Numbered from the stretch's first letter, positions 1 to 8,668 are shown. The stretch is DNA of 64,000 nt from Rhizobium sp. BK376 (GCF_004341625.1 NZ_SLZG01000021.1:25447-89446), one strand, 5' to 3'. A program made the numbers and translations. The notes: generated by a model from the sequence alone, not told the origin.

Positions 1-2045
1 GCCTTGTCGCGGGCGAGACGCTGGCGATATTCCGAGATCTCGCGTGCGCGGCTTTCGTTCTCGACCACGGCAAACTTGTCGCCTGCAGCCGGAGTGCCCG
101 AAAGTCCGAGAACCTCAACGGGGGTCGCCGGGCTGGCTTCCTTGACGTGGTCACCCTTGTCGTTGATCAGCGCGCGTACACGGCCCCACTGGTCGCCGAC
201 AACGATGATCTGGCCGGGACGCAGCGTACCCTTCTGCACGAGCACAGTCGCAACGGCGCCGCGGCCGCGGTCGAGCTGGGCTTCGATGACGGTACCTTCC
301 GCCGTGCGGTTCGGATTTGCCTTGAGATCAAGGATTTCCGCCTGCAGCAGGATGGCTTCGAGCAGCTTGTCGAGGCCGAGGCCGGTCTTTGCCGATACTT
401 CGACGTCGAGGACTTCACCGCCCATGGATTCCACGAAAACTTCGTGTTGCAGAAGCTGCGTGCGCACCTTTTGCGGATCGGCCTCGTGCTTGTCGACCTT
501 GTTGATCGCCACGATGATCGGAACACCGGCCGCCTTGGCGTGGTTGATCGATTCGATCGTCTGCGGCATCACGCTGTCATCAGCCGCGACCACGAGAACG
601 GCGATGTCAGTCGCCTGCGCGCCGCGGGCACGCATTGCCGTAAAGGCAGCGTGGCCTGGCGTGTCGATGAAGGTGATCTTCTGACCGTTCTGTTCGACCT
701 GATAGGCGCCGATATGCTGCGTGATGCCACCGGCTTCGCCGGAGACCACGTTGGCATGGCGGATGGCATCGAGCAGCGAGGTCTTGCCGTGGTCGACGTG
801 GCCCATGATCGTGACGACCGGCGGACGCGATACCTGATCGCCGCCCTCGTCAGCCACGTTGAAGATACCGAGTTCGACGTCGGATTCCGAAACGCGCTTG
901 ACCGTATGGCCGAATTCGCTGGCGATGAGTTCTGCGAGGTCGGCGTCGATGACGTCGCCCGGCTTCATCATTTGGCCTTCCTTCATCAGGTACTTGATAA
1001 CGTCGACCGCGCGTTCGGACATGCGCTGCGACAGTTCCTGAATGGTGATGGTTTCCGGCAGGATAACCTCGCGGACGACCTTTTCGCGCGTTTCCTGCAT
1101 CTGGCTGCGGCGGAACTTCTCCTGCCGGCGACGCATGGCGGACAGCGAGCGACCGCGTGCATTGTCCTCACCATCGACATTGGCCGTCGTCACGGTCAGC
1201 TTGCCGCGACGGCGCTCGTCTTCGGTCTTCGGACGTGCCGGGGCCTTGGCCGGTTCGGGACGCACGATCTTGCCGCGTGCCGGAGCGCCGCGTGCCGGGC
1301 CGCGATCATCCTCTTCCTCGTTGCGGCGACCGCGAACGGCCGGGGCTTCGGTCGCAGGCGTGGTACGCGTAGGCTGAGCTGTTCCTTCCTGTCGGCGCAC
1401 GACCGGAACCGGGCGCGGCGCTTCGGGTGCCTTGGCCTCAACCGGAGCGGGTGCCGGCGCGGCCTTGACTTCCTCGACGACCGGCTCGGGAACGCGAGCA
1501 GCCTCTTCCGCGGCGCGACGTGCAGCCTCGGCGGCCTCTTCGGCACGGCGCTGTTCTTCCTCTACCTTGCGGCGGGCTTCTTCTTCGGCGCGGCGAACTG
1601 CATCGGCAGCGTCACGAGCCTGGGCTTCGGCGAGCGCACGACGGCGCGCGTCCATTTCTCCGGCGGAGAGATGGTTGAGCACCACGGGACGCGACTGCCG
1701 GTCCTGGTTGGGCCGCTGCGGCTGGCCACCCTGGTTCTGTTGCTGCGGGCGATGCTGCTGCTGGCCACCGGGCTGGTGGATGCGCGGAGCCGGCTGCGGC
1801 GGGCGCGGCGGCTGCGGGGTGGGTTCAGCAATGCGCGTCACGGAAGCTGGCGCTGCCGCCGTCACAACTGGCTTTTCATCTTCAGGACGTAGAGGGCGGC
1901 GTTTACGTGTTTCGACCACGACCGCCTTGGTGCGACCGCGACCCATATCCTGGCGCACGGTGCCCTGGTTCACGCCTGACGGTTTCAGGGTGAGGGTCTT
2001 CTTACCCGCTACGCTCAGTGTCTTGTCGTCATTGTTGTCGGTCAT
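1..2045 (-). CDS. infB: Translation initiation factor IF-2 (3' end cut by window edge)
   Basis: This is the GTPase that places initiator fMet-tRNA on the 30S subunit and promotes 70S joining. The 681 visible codons start at ATG 2045 (MTDNNDDKTL), with AAGGGA just upstream. The N-terminal third is a long Ala/Glu/Arg/Pro-rich low-complexity region, typical of alphaproteobacterial IF2. An IF2_N domain (ILPETITIQELSQRM) lies near residue 325. The G domain follows, with GHVDHGKT near residue 414, DTPGH and NKVD near 512. The end of domain II and the C-terminal domains lie off the window, roughly 230 residues if of usual rhizobial length. It is the last visible gene of the rimP-nusA-ylxR-infB run. 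Confidence 0.98.
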   Translation of the reverse strand, partial: MTDNNDDKTLSVAGKKTLTLKPSGVNQGTVRQDMGRGRTKAVVVETRKRRPLRPEDEKPVVTAAAPASVTRIAEPTPQPPRPPQPAPRIHQPGGQQQHRPQQQNQGGQPQRPNQDRQSRPVVLNHLSAGEMDARRRALAEAQARDAADAVRRAEEEARRKVEEEQRRAEEAAEAARRAAEEAARVPEPVVEEVKAAPAPAPVEAKAPEAPRPVPVVRRQEGTAQPTRTTPATEAPAVRGRRNEEEDDRGPARGAPARGKIVRPEPAKAPARPKTEDERRRGKLTVTTANVDGEDNARGRSLSAMRRRQEKFRRSQMQETREKVVREVILPETITIQELSQRMSERAVDVIKYLMKEGQMMKPGDVIDADLAELIASEFGHTVKRVSESDVELGIFNVADEGGDQVSRPPVVTIMGHVDHGKTSLLDAIRHANVVSGEAGGITQHIGAYQVEQNGQKITFIDTPGHAAFTAMRARGAQATDIAVLVVAADDSVMPQTIESINHAKAAGVPIIVAINKVDKHEADPQKVRTQLLQHEVFVESMGGEVLDVEVSAKTGLGLDKLLEAILLQAEILDLKANPNRTAEGTVIEAQLDRGRGAVATVLVQKGTLRPGQIIVVGDQWGRVRALINDKGDHVKEASPATPVEVLGLSGTPAAGDKFAVVENESRAREISEYRQRLARDK

Positions 2046-2142
2046 TCCGTTCCCTTCGGACGAGGGCCGGATGACGTCCATCAGACCCTGTCGTTCAATA
2101 CATGTACCTTAATGAGGCGTCCGGCATGGGCCGGTGACCGCG

Positions 2143-2835
2143 TCATTGTTTTCGCCGGCCAGCGCCGCCCGTTGCCCGGGACTGACCGCCGTTGCGGTAC
2201 CGTTCGAGCAGGTTTGCGCGCTTCACTACACCCTCACCCGCCTGCCCTGCAAGCGCTGCGGCATGGATAAAAGTGTTCTGGCCCATCAGTGCCTCCATTT
2301 CCGCCTCCGAGAAGAGACGGAAAGAAGGTATTTCGCTCTCGGTCTCCATTCCGAGATGCCAGGCCTTGCGGGCCTGGTCGATTTTTCTAACGCCGTCGTC
2401 CGCCGCGTCAGTTGCGTGGAAGACAGCAAGCGCTGCTCCGCTCCTGATCGCGGCATCGACTTTCGACGAGCCGGTGACGAACTGGCCCGCCTTGCGCGCC
2501 ATGTTCATCATGCCCGTCAAATCCGCCGAAAGCAGACGGTCGACTCGGGCGCCCAGATCGTCGGACGCCGTCACCTCCGCTTTCAGGGCGCGGGAGAAAA
2601 GCCTCTTCGCCACTGCCTTGTCGACGGTTGCGCGTTCGGGCTTCACCCAGCAACCGCGACCCGGCAGCTGCCGCTTCAGATCGGGAACGACTGTCCCGTC
2701 GGGAGCGGCGACAAAGCGTATCAGCTCATCCGGCGATCCGCTTTCTCTTGTCACAATGCACATGCGGCCGTTCGTACCGTCGCCAGCGGGACCATCGTCT
2801 TCGGTCCCGGCGTCCGGCTTGAGTTCGGCCATCAT
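2143..2835 (-). CDS. ylxR: YlxR-family RNA-binding protein (DUF448) with L7Ae-like C-terminus
   Basis: A 230-aa protein of the YlxR/DUF448 family, which is regularly encoded between nusA and infB. The family signature is CIVTRESGSPDELIRF near residues 26-41, followed by GRGCWV near 59. The C-terminal half (ARKAGQFVTGSSKV) resembles the L7Ae/YlxQ ribosomal fold, so the two modules appear fused, as is common in alphaproteobacteria. Its ATG overlaps the nusA TGA by four bases (ATGA), which implies translational coupling. The family binds RNA; its exact role here is not shown by the sequence. It was chosen at the first ATG because of that overlap. Confidence 0.93.
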   Translation of the reverse strand: MMAELKPDAGTEDDGPAGDGTNGRMCIVTRESGSPDELIRFVAAPDGTVVPDLKRQLPGRGCWVKPERATVDKAVAKRLFSRALKAEVTASDDLGARVDRLLSADLTGMMNMARKAGQFVTGSSKVDAAIRSGAALAVFHATDAADDGVRKIDQARKAWHLGMETESEIPSFRLFSEAEMEALMGQNTFIHAAALAGQAGEGVVKRANLLERYRNGGQSRATGGAGRRKQ

Positions 2836-4442
2836 GCTTCCTGCTCGGCCTCAGCCTCGGCGGGCTCTTCGCCTTCAGCCTCGACAGCGAGATCGTCTTC
2901 GGTGATCCAGCCGGCCAGGAGACGGGCCTGCACGATCATCTGCTCAGCCTCGACGCGCGAAATCTCGAGCTTGGAGAACAGGCCTTCGAACTTCTTTGTC
3001 TCGCCGTTCTTGCGTTCCGACCAGCCGACGAGATCGTCGGCTGCACAGCCGGCGAAGTCTTCGATCGTCTTGATGCCGTCTTCACCGAGCGCGACCATCA
3101 TCTGCGAGGTCATGCCGTTGATCTGGCGCAGCTCGTCGGAAACGCCGAGCGCCTTGCGCTTCTCGTCCATTTCGGCTTCGAGCTTTTCAAGGAATTCGCG
3201 GGCGCGGGTTTGGATTTCCTGCGCGGTGTCTTCATCGAAGCCATCGATCGAGGAAATTTCGTCGAGATCGACATAGGCCAGTTCCTCGACGGCTGCGAAG
3301 CCTTCGGAAGCCAGAACCTGGCCGACCATTTCGTCGACGTCGAGCGCGTCCATGAACAGGTTGGTGCGCTCGTTGAATTCCTTCTGACGGCGTTCCGATT
3401 CCTCGGCTTCCGTCATGATGTCGATATCCCAGCCGGTCAGCTGCGAGGCGAGACGGACGTTCTGGCCGCGACGGCCGATGGCGAGCGAAAGCTGCTCGTC
3501 CGGAACGACGACTTCGATGCGTTCCGCATCCTCATCGAGAACGACCTTGGCGACTTCGGCCGGCTGCAGGGCGTTGACGACGAAGGTCGCCGGATCCTGG
3601 CTCCACGGAATGATGTCGATCTTCTCGCCCTGAAGCTCACCGACGACGGCCTGGACGCGCGAACCGCGCATACCGACGCAGGCGCCGACCGGATCGATCG
3701 ACGAGTCGTTCGAGATGACGGCGATCTTGGCGCGCGAACCCGGATCACGGGCAACCGACTTCACCTGGATGATGCCGTCATAGATTTCGGGCACTTCCAT
3801 GGTGAAGAGCTTCACCATGAACTGCGGATGCGTGCGCGACAGGAAGATCTGCGGGCCGCGCTGCTCGCGGCGGACGTCGTAGACGAAGGCGCGGACGCGG
3901 TCGCCATAGCGGAAGTTCTCGCGCGGGATCATTTCGTCGCGGCGGATGATGCCTTCGCCACGGCCGAGATCGACAATGACGTTGCCGTATTCGACACGCT
4001 TGACGGTGCCGTTGACGATTTCGCCGACGCGATCCTTGAATTCGTCGAACTGGCGGTCGCGTTCGGCTTCACGCACCTTCTGCACGATGACCTGCTTGGC
4101 CGACTGGGCGGCGATACGGCCGAAATCCATCGGCGGCAGCGGATCGGCGATGAAGTCGCCAAGTGCTGCGTCCGGATTGCGGTCGCGGGCAAGCTCCAGC
4201 GGAATCTGCGTGGAATAGTCTTCGGCCTTCTCGACGACTTCGAGCAGGCGCTGCAGGCGGATTTCGCCGGTCTTCGGGTTGATGTCGGCGCGGATGTTCG
4301 ATTCCGTGCCGTAGCGGGAGCGCGCGGCCTTCTGGATCGCATCCGCCATTGCGGCAAGCACGATCTCGCGGTCGATGACCTTTTCGCGCGCCACTGCATC
4401 TGCGATCTGCAGAAGTTCAAGCCGGTTCGCACTGACTGCCAT
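2832..4442 (-). CDS. nusA: Transcription termination/antitermination factor NusA
   Basis: NusA binds RNA polymerase and nascent RNA and modulates pausing, termination and antitermination. The 536-aa protein has the RNAP-binding N-terminal domain (1 to about 125), an S1 domain (GEIVNGTVKRVEYGNVIVDL, near 137-200), and two KH domains (GACVGMRGSRV, and AIGRRGQNVRLASQLTG near 320-345). C-terminal helix-hairpin-helix acidic repeats follow, and the tail is Glu/Ala-rich. It follows rimP by 60 bp and overlaps ylxR by four bases. GGAG lies 10 nt before the ATG. Length and domain order are typical for alphaproteobacteria. Confidence 0.97.
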   Translation of the reverse strand: MAVSANRLELLQIADAVAREKVIDREIVLAAMADAIQKAARSRYGTESNIRADINPKTGEIRLQRLLEVVEKAEDYSTQIPLELARDRNPDAALGDFIADPLPPMDFGRIAAQSAKQVIVQKVREAERDRQFDEFKDRVGEIVNGTVKRVEYGNVIVDLGRGEGIIRRDEMIPRENFRYGDRVRAFVYDVRREQRGPQIFLSRTHPQFMVKLFTMEVPEIYDGIIQVKSVARDPGSRAKIAVISNDSSIDPVGACVGMRGSRVQAVVGELQGEKIDIIPWSQDPATFVVNALQPAEVAKVVLDEDAERIEVVVPDEQLSLAIGRRGQNVRLASQLTGWDIDIMTEAEESERRQKEFNERTNLFMDALDVDEMVGQVLASEGFAAVEELAYVDLDEISSIDGFDEDTAQEIQTRAREFLEKLEAEMDEKRKALGVSDELRQINGMTSQMMVALGEDGIKTIEDFAGCAADDLVGWSERKNGETKKFEGLFSKLEISRVEAEQMIVQARLLAGWITEDDLAVEAEGEEPAEAEAEQEA

Positions 4443-4502
4443 TGTCTTTAGTCTCCGTCTTCCTGCCCGTGTTCCCGTTTCGTCGGGCGGTTCGTTGATC
4501 GG

Positions 4503-5114
4503 TTATTCTTCGTCTTCTTCGACTTCGTCGTTCTGGTTCGCTGCCTCGGCTTTCGCCAGCTTGTCGGCGCGCAGCGCATCACGAATGAGGTCGTCCGTCA
4601 GGATAAGCTTGGCATCGGCCAGCGTGCTGAACGGAATGGTCACCCTCGGCTCTTCGCCATAGGCGACCTGGTCGCGCTCGATCGTAAAACCATCTTCGGT
4701 CACGTCGGTGATCTTGCCGCGGAAGCGCTTGCGATTGTCCACCAGGATCGAGGTCTCGCACTTGATCAGGTGGCTCTGCCAGCGCGTAAAGTCCGACTTG
4801 CGCACCATCGGACGATCGATGCCGGGCGACGACACTTCCAGATGATACGCCTTATCGATGGGATCTTCCACATCGAGGACAGGAGAAACCGCCGTGGAGA
4901 CCGCTTCACAGTCCTGGACGTTCATGCTGCCATCGGCGCGCTCCGCCATGATCTGCAGCGTTGCGCCGTTCTGGTTCAAGAGCCGGACGCGGACGAGGCG
5001 GTAGTCCATGCCGAGCAGGACCGGCTCGATGATGGCGGCAAGACGCTGGTCAAGGCCGGTCTCGGTGATCAGCCGCGGTTCGTTGATATCGTTTGCGTTT
5101 GTCAAATCCGACAA
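4503..5114 (-). CDS. rimP: Ribosome maturation factor RimP (TTG start)
   Basis: RimP assists 30S subunit maturation. The protein carries the family motifs GMDYRLVRVR, CEAVSTAVSPVLD, YHLEVSSPGIDRP (the conserved EVSSPG(I/L)DRP core) and a C-terminal SH3-like domain with GKITDV. An in-frame ATG exists at 5144, but I prefer TTG at 5112-5114 (MSDLTNAND, 203 aa). A full AGGAG lies at 5123-5127, exactly eight bases before it, while the upstream ATGs lack a ribosome-binding site. The acidic tail (EVEEDEE) is common in the family. It is the first gene of the rimP-nusA-ylxR-infB run, with its own promoter and a terminator-like leader hairpin. Confidence 0.93.
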   Translation of the reverse strand: MSDLTNANDINEPRLITETGLDQRLAAIIEPVLLGMDYRLVRVRLLNQNGATLQIMAERADGSMNVQDCEAVSTAVSPVLDVEDPIDKAYHLEVSSPGIDRPMVRKSDFTRWQSHLIKCETSILVDNRKRFRGKITDVTEDGFTIERDQVAYGEEPRVTIPFSTLADAKLILTDDLIRDALRADKLAKAEAANQNDEVEEDEE

Positions 5115-5160
5115 GCGGTGCGCTCCTCGCATATAGGTATGCATCGGTGATCGCGGTAAT

Positions 5161-5191
5161 AAAAAAGAGCGGGTCCTTGCGGCCCACTCTT
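5161..5191 (-). promoter_or_regulatory. Terminator-like hairpin in the rimP leader (candidate attenuator)
   Basis: On the minus strand AAGAGTGGG (5191-5183) pairs with CCCGCTCTT. An inner CC/GG pair and a GCAA tetraloop complete the stem, which is followed by six U residues (5166-5161). It lies between a promoter-like site (5218-5246) and the rimP TTG start, about 46 bp before the start. It could end transcription from mltB, or attenuate the rimP-nusA-infB transcript. Attenuators before rimP-nusA are known in other proteobacteria, which makes the second reading plausible. Confidence 0.6.
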
Positions 5192-5217
5192 CATCACACG
5201 ATCAAGAATTTGAAGCC

Positions 5218-5246
5218 GATATATGCCGGTTTCCGTCAAATTGCAA
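5218..5246 (-). promoter_or_regulatory. Predicted sigma-70 promoter of rimP-nusA-ylxR-infB
   Basis: TTGCAA (5246-5241) and TATATC (5223-5218) are separated by exactly 17 bp. The site sits just after the mltB stop and upstream of the leader hairpin. The predicted start near 5211 would give a leader of about 97 nt that contains the hairpin. Confidence 0.5.
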
Positions 5247-5264
5247 GCTCGGGTCCAGCTTTGG

Positions 5265-6713
5265 CTATTTCAGCGTGCCCAGCATCGAGCTGTCGGGATA
5301 GCAGGTCGGCTTCATGCCGGTCTTTTCCTGCCACTGGCCGATCGAGCGGCGTGTCTTGTAGCCGGGCAGTCCGTCCGTGCCGCCGACATCATAACCCTTC
5401 TTCTCCAAAGTCTTCTGCATAGAGGCAACATCCGAACGCAGCATCTTGCCGACATCGCCCCATGGACCCTGGAATGCGCCCGATCCGTTTGCGATCCGGT
5501 CAGCCAGATTGCCGACATAAAGCGCATAGAGATCGGAGTTGTTATATTCCTTGATGACATAGAAATTGGGCGTGACGATGAATTCCGGCCCGTCGCGGCC
5601 GGCCGGAACCAGCATCATACCCGATGCCTTGAGTTCATCCGACGGGAAGGGCTTGCCCGAAATGCGGGTGATCCCGACGCCTGCCCAGCGGGCGATCGGC
5701 TTGGCGAGATCCGGCCCCTCCTGCGCGCAGGACACGTCGATCGGAATGGTGACCTCATAACCCCAACCCCGATCCCGCTGCCAGCCTTTCTTGACCAGAT
5801 AATTTGCGATCGAGGCCAGCGTATCCGGCACTGAAGTCCAGATATTGCGATGACCGTCGCCATCTAAATCGACCGCATATTGGAAATAGCTGGTCGGCAT
5901 GAATTGCGGCTGGCCGAGCGCGCCCGCCGAAGATCCCTTGAACTGGTCAGGCGTCACGTCGCCATGTTCGAGAATGCGCAATGCGGCGATCAGCTCGTTG
6001 CGGAACATATCTTTCCGCGTCGACATGAAGGCTTTGGTCGCCAGCACCTGGATCGCCGATTCCGGCATCTTGGCCGCGCCGAACCCTGTCTCGCGGCCCC
6101 AGATCGCCAGCACGATCGAGCCTGGCACGCCATAGGTCTTCTCGATCCGTTTCAGCGTCGAGGCATATTGCGAGGCAAAGCCGCGGCCCGTCGTCGCCAG
6201 GCGCTGCAATCGGCCTTCGTTGAAATATGGCGCGGGGGAAGAAAACTCGGCCTGCGTCTGCTTCTGTTCCTTCGCCGGTGGAAAGCCGGGCGGCGCCAGG
6301 TCGTTCAGCGTCCAGTCGAGCTGGATGCCCGAGAATGCGGCCTTGAACGTGCTTTCCGATATGCCGTCCTTTTTCGCTTCCGGCCAGAGATCGGTCTGGA
6401 GCCAGTTTTCGAATTGGGATTCGACGGCTGCCTGCGAAGGGGCGGCGAGGGAGGGCGATGCTGTGGCGCATGCCAGCAGGATCGCCAGCGCATAGCGGGC
6501 GACACCCCCCTCTGTCCTGCCGGACATCTCCCCCGCAAGGGGGGAGATTGAATCGCGGCTGCGTCCCTCTTGTCGTTTGAGAAAGGAAGTTAGGCGACGC
6601 CAACGATGAAGTGGAGAGCTAACCTCTTGCCGATCTCCCCCCTTGTGGGGGAGATGCCCGGCAGGGCAGAGGGGGGCGGGCTGCGGCAAAGCGAACCGGG
6701 CAATATTCCGCAT
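5265..6713 (-). CDS. Lytic murein transglycosylase, MltB/SLT family 3, with RIME-derived N-terminus
   Basis: A periplasmic enzyme that cleaves peptidoglycan glycan strands. After a signal-like segment (ALAILLACATASPSLA) come the transglycosylase core, with the catalytic region AIWGRETGFG and GALGQPQFMPTSYFQYAVDLDGDG, and a C-terminal peptidoglycan-binding domain (KTLEKKGYDVGGTDGLPGYKTRRSIGQWQ). The frame stays open up to a TTG overlapping the recR stop (6728) and to ATG 6713. Between those codons and the signal peptide lie about 55 residues translated from a RIME1-like palindromic element (6505-6678). The more likely functional start is ATG 6525-6527 inside the element, which gives a normal signal peptide (MSGRTEGGVARYALAILL). 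The start is therefore unresolved. Confidence 0.85.
   Translation of the reverse strand: MRNIARFALPQPAPLCPAGHLPHKGGDRQEVSSPLHRWRRLTSFLKRQEGRSRDSISPLAGEMSGRTEGGVARYALAILLACATASPSLAAPSQAAVESQFENWLQTDLWPEAKKDGISESTFKAAFSGIQLDWTLNDLAPPGFPPAKEQKQTQAEFSSPAPYFNEGRLQRLATTGRGFASQYASTLKRIEKTYGVPGSIVLAIWGRETGFGAAKMPESAIQVLATKAFMSTRKDMFRNELIAALRILEHGDVTPDQFKGSSAGALGQPQFMPTSYFQYAVDLDGDGHRNIWTSVPDTLASIANYLVKKGWQRDRGWGYEVTIPIDVSCAQEGPDLAKPIARWAGVGITRISGKPFPSDELKASGMMLVPAGRDGPEFIVTPNFYVIKEYNNSDLYALYVGNLADRIANGSGAFQGPWGDVGKMLRSDVASMQKTLEKKGYDVGGTDGLPGYKTRRSIGQWQEKTGMKPTCYPDSSMLGTLK
6505..6678. repeat. RIME1-like palindromic mosaic element
   Basis: Two 44-45 bp arms (about 6505-6549 and 6632-6678) are near-perfect inverted copies, with about three mismatches. 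Each arm is itself internally palindromic (CTCCCCC...GGGGGAG and CTGCCGG-type cores), and about 82 bp lie between them. This matches the known rhizobial intergenic mosaic element RIME1 in character. It lies inside the open frame of the lytic transglycosylase, upstream of its signal peptide, rather than in a gap between genes. Confidence 0.75.
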
Positions 6714-6724
6714 CCTCCACCCCC

Positions 6725-7330
6725 TCAAATCGCCGTTCGCGCCCGAAGCGCGGCCGTCAGCGTTCCCTCGTCGAGATAGTCGAGCTCGCCGCCGACGGGA
6801 ACGCCATGCGCCAGCCGGGTGATCTTCACTTCCAGCCCCGAAAGCTGGTCGGTTATATAGTGTGCTGTGGTTTGTCCCTCGACCGTCGCGTTGACGGCGA
6901 TGATGATCTCGCGCACGCCGCCTTCGCCGACCCGGTCGATCAGCCCGCGAATGTTGAGATCGTCAGGCCCGACGCCGTCGAGCGGCGAGAGCACGCCGCC
7001 GAGAACGTGATAGGCCGCGTTCATCGCGCCGGCGCGTTCGAGCGCCCAGAGATCGGAGACGTCCTCGACCACGATGATGACGGACTGGTCGCGCCGGTCG
7101 TCGGTGCAGACGGTGCAGGGGTCGATCGTGTCGACATTGCCGCAGCGCGAGCAGATCTTCACCTTGTCGTAGGCTTCGCCCATCGCGTGGGAGAGCGGGC
7201 CGAGAAGCTGGTCCTTCTTCTTGATCAGATGCAGCGCCGCGCGTCGGGCCGAGCGTGGCCCGAGCCCCGGCACTTTCGCCAGAAGCTGGATGAGTTTTTC
7301 GATTTCGGGGCCGGTGACTCGCTTTGCCAT
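6725..7330 (-). CDS. recR: Recombination mediator RecR
   Basis: RecR works with RecF and RecO to load RecA at gaps. The 201-aa protein has the helix-hairpin-helix N-terminus (KVPGLGPRSARRAALHL), a C4 zinc finger (CSRCGNVDTIDPCTVC, near 57-72) and a Toprim domain (IVVEDVSDLWALE; YHVLGGVLSPLDGVGPDDL). Length is typical. Its TGA overlaps the extended frame of the downstream transglycosylase. recF lies in the same window at 14.2 kb. Confidence 0.97.
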   Translation of the reverse strand: MAKRVTGPEIEKLIQLLAKVPGLGPRSARRAALHLIKKKDQLLGPLSHAMGEAYDKVKICSRCGNVDTIDPCTVCTDDRRDQSVIIVVEDVSDLWALERAGAMNAAYHVLGGVLSPLDGVGPDDLNIRGLIDRVGEGGVREIIIAVNATVEGQTTAHYITDQLSGLEVKITRLAHGVPVGGELDYLDEGTLTAALRARTAI

Positions 7331-7387
7331 AGGCGGCTTTTATCTCATATGCTGGAAAAACGGAATCGCGGAAGGAATGCCTGGCTC

Positions 7388-8014
7388 ATGAAAATTCTGG
7401 CCGTGTGCACGGGCAATGCCGAAAAGCTGCTCGGCAAGAGCTACAAGACCGGCATTTACAAGCATCCCATCCATGGTGCGGTGCTCGTCGATGCCGAGGG
7501 CTTGTTGGGCGACGCCATCTGCAATCGCAAGCATCACGGCGGCGTCGATCAGGCCGTCTATGTCGAGGGTTCGATCACGCTCGACTGGTGGGTGACTGAA
7601 CTCGGCCGATCCATCGAATCCGGCGCCTTCGGCGAAAATATAGTGATCGAAGGCCTGGATAACAGGCTCGTCTCGGTCGGTGATCGTTTCATAGCCGGCG
7701 ATCTTGTTCTCGAAGTCACTTCGGCCCGTATTCCCTGCGCGACCTTCGCCGCCAAGATGGGCGATAAGGGATTCGTGAAGCGCTACACTGAGGCTGGGCG
7801 TCCAGGCATTTATTGTCGCGTTCTGAGCGTTGCTTATGTCTCGTCCGGCACTCCGGTCGAATACATTCCCTATGCGGGCGAAAAGGTGACCATGCCCGAA
7901 CTGATGGAGACCTTCGGCCGCAGATTGACGCAAGAAGACCGCGCGCGCTATCTGGCGGCCCCCATTCACCACAAGCTCAGGGCCATGCTGGAATCGCAAT
8001 CCGATCCGGCCTAA
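7388..8014 (+). CDS. MOSC domain-containing protein (YiiM-like)
   Basis: A 208-aa MOSC domain protein. The domain is named for the C-terminus of molybdenum cofactor sulfurases; stand-alone members such as YiiM take part in reductive or sulfur-carrying Mo-cofactor chemistry. Family features seen are KHHGGVDQAVYVEG, GAFGENIVIEG, VGDRFIAGDLVLEVTSARIPC with the conserved Cys, and GRPGIYCRVL. Start ATG 7388 has GGAAGGAA upstream; an in-frame ATG at 7350 is a weaker choice. It is divergent from recR and convergent with the LysE gene. Substrate unknown. Confidence 0.88.
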   Translation: MKILAVCTGNAEKLLGKSYKTGIYKHPIHGAVLVDAEGLLGDAICNRKHHGGVDQAVYVEGSITLDWWVTELGRSIESGAFGENIVIEGLDNRLVSVGDRFIAGDLVLEVTSARIPCATFAAKMGDKGFVKRYTEAGRPGIYCRVLSVAYVSSGTPVEYIPYAGEKVTMPELMETFGRRLTQEDRARYLAAPIHHKLRAMLESQSDPA

Positions 8015-8025
8015 ACCCGATGAGC

Positions 8026-8637
8026 TCAATGCATCGCGATGGCAACTGCCGCGCCCGCCATCGTGCCGGCGCTGGCGCGGTTGGCGATTCGCACGGCGCG
8101 GCGGCTTTTCAGGAAACCGCGTGCCTTGGCCGCAAGCAGTGCCCAGGCAAGATCGATCGAGATCAGCACCGCAAACATCGTCGCCACCAATTCGGCCCAG
8201 CCGACGATGGTCACGGCGTGAATGTCGATGATCGACGGCAGCAGCGCCACGTAAAACATCATGATCTTAGGATTGCCCATCGTGACCGTCAGCCCGGCAA
8301 GGAACAGGCGGGCCGGCGACTGTACATCGGGCAGGGCCTCCTCGGCGGAGGCCGCCGGGGCAAACCACATTTTCCAGGCAAGATAGAGCAGGTAGCAGAC
8401 GCCGATCCACTTGATGGCGACGAAGGCGAAGTGGAAGGTTTCGGCTACAGCCGAAAGTCCCGCGACCGCGCAGGTCAGCCAAACAGCCTCGCCGATCCAC
8501 ATGGCGGCGAGAAACGGCAGCACATCGCGCGTGCCCTTGCTCAACACGCGCGCAACCAGCGCCGCAATGCTCGGCCCCGGCGATCCGGCGGCCACGAAGA
8601 GCGCGCCGGCAAAAACCAGCAAAGTCGTCAGGCTCAT
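8026..8637 (-). CDS. LysE/RhtB family amino-acid exporter
   Basis: A 203-aa inner-membrane protein with the LysE/RhtB pattern of about six hydrophobic segments. The N-terminal signature GSPGPSIAALVARVLSKGTRDVLPFLAAMWIG-type region contains the family PGP motif. GVCYLLYLAWKMW and GNPKIMMFYVALLP are further family hallmarks. Members export amino acids or related metabolites by proton antiport; the substrate cannot be inferred here. It sits 11 bp from the convergent MOSC gene and downstream of ybaB, possibly in the dnaX-ybaB transcript. Confidence 0.88.
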   Translation of the reverse strand: MSLTTLLVFAGALFVAAGSPGPSIAALVARVLSKGTRDVLPFLAAMWIGEAVWLTCAVAGLSAVAETFHFAFVAIKWIGVCYLLYLAWKMWFAPAASAEEALPDVQSPARLFLAGLTVTMGNPKIMMFYVALLPSIIDIHAVTIVGWAELVATMFAVLISIDLAWALLAAKARGFLKSRRAVRIANRASAGTMAGAAVAIAMH

Positions 8638-8668
8638 CCTATCCTCCCGGTATAGCTAGTGCCCGATC

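Noticed and set aside
3210..4451. 413-aa plus-strand frame over nusA
   Set aside because: Antisense shadow of nusA in a GC-rich genome; it has no domain pattern.
6806..7387. Long plus-strand frame ahead of the MOSC gene, opposite recR
   Set aside because: It is the shadow of recR; only the part from 7388 carries MOSC features and a ribosome-binding site.
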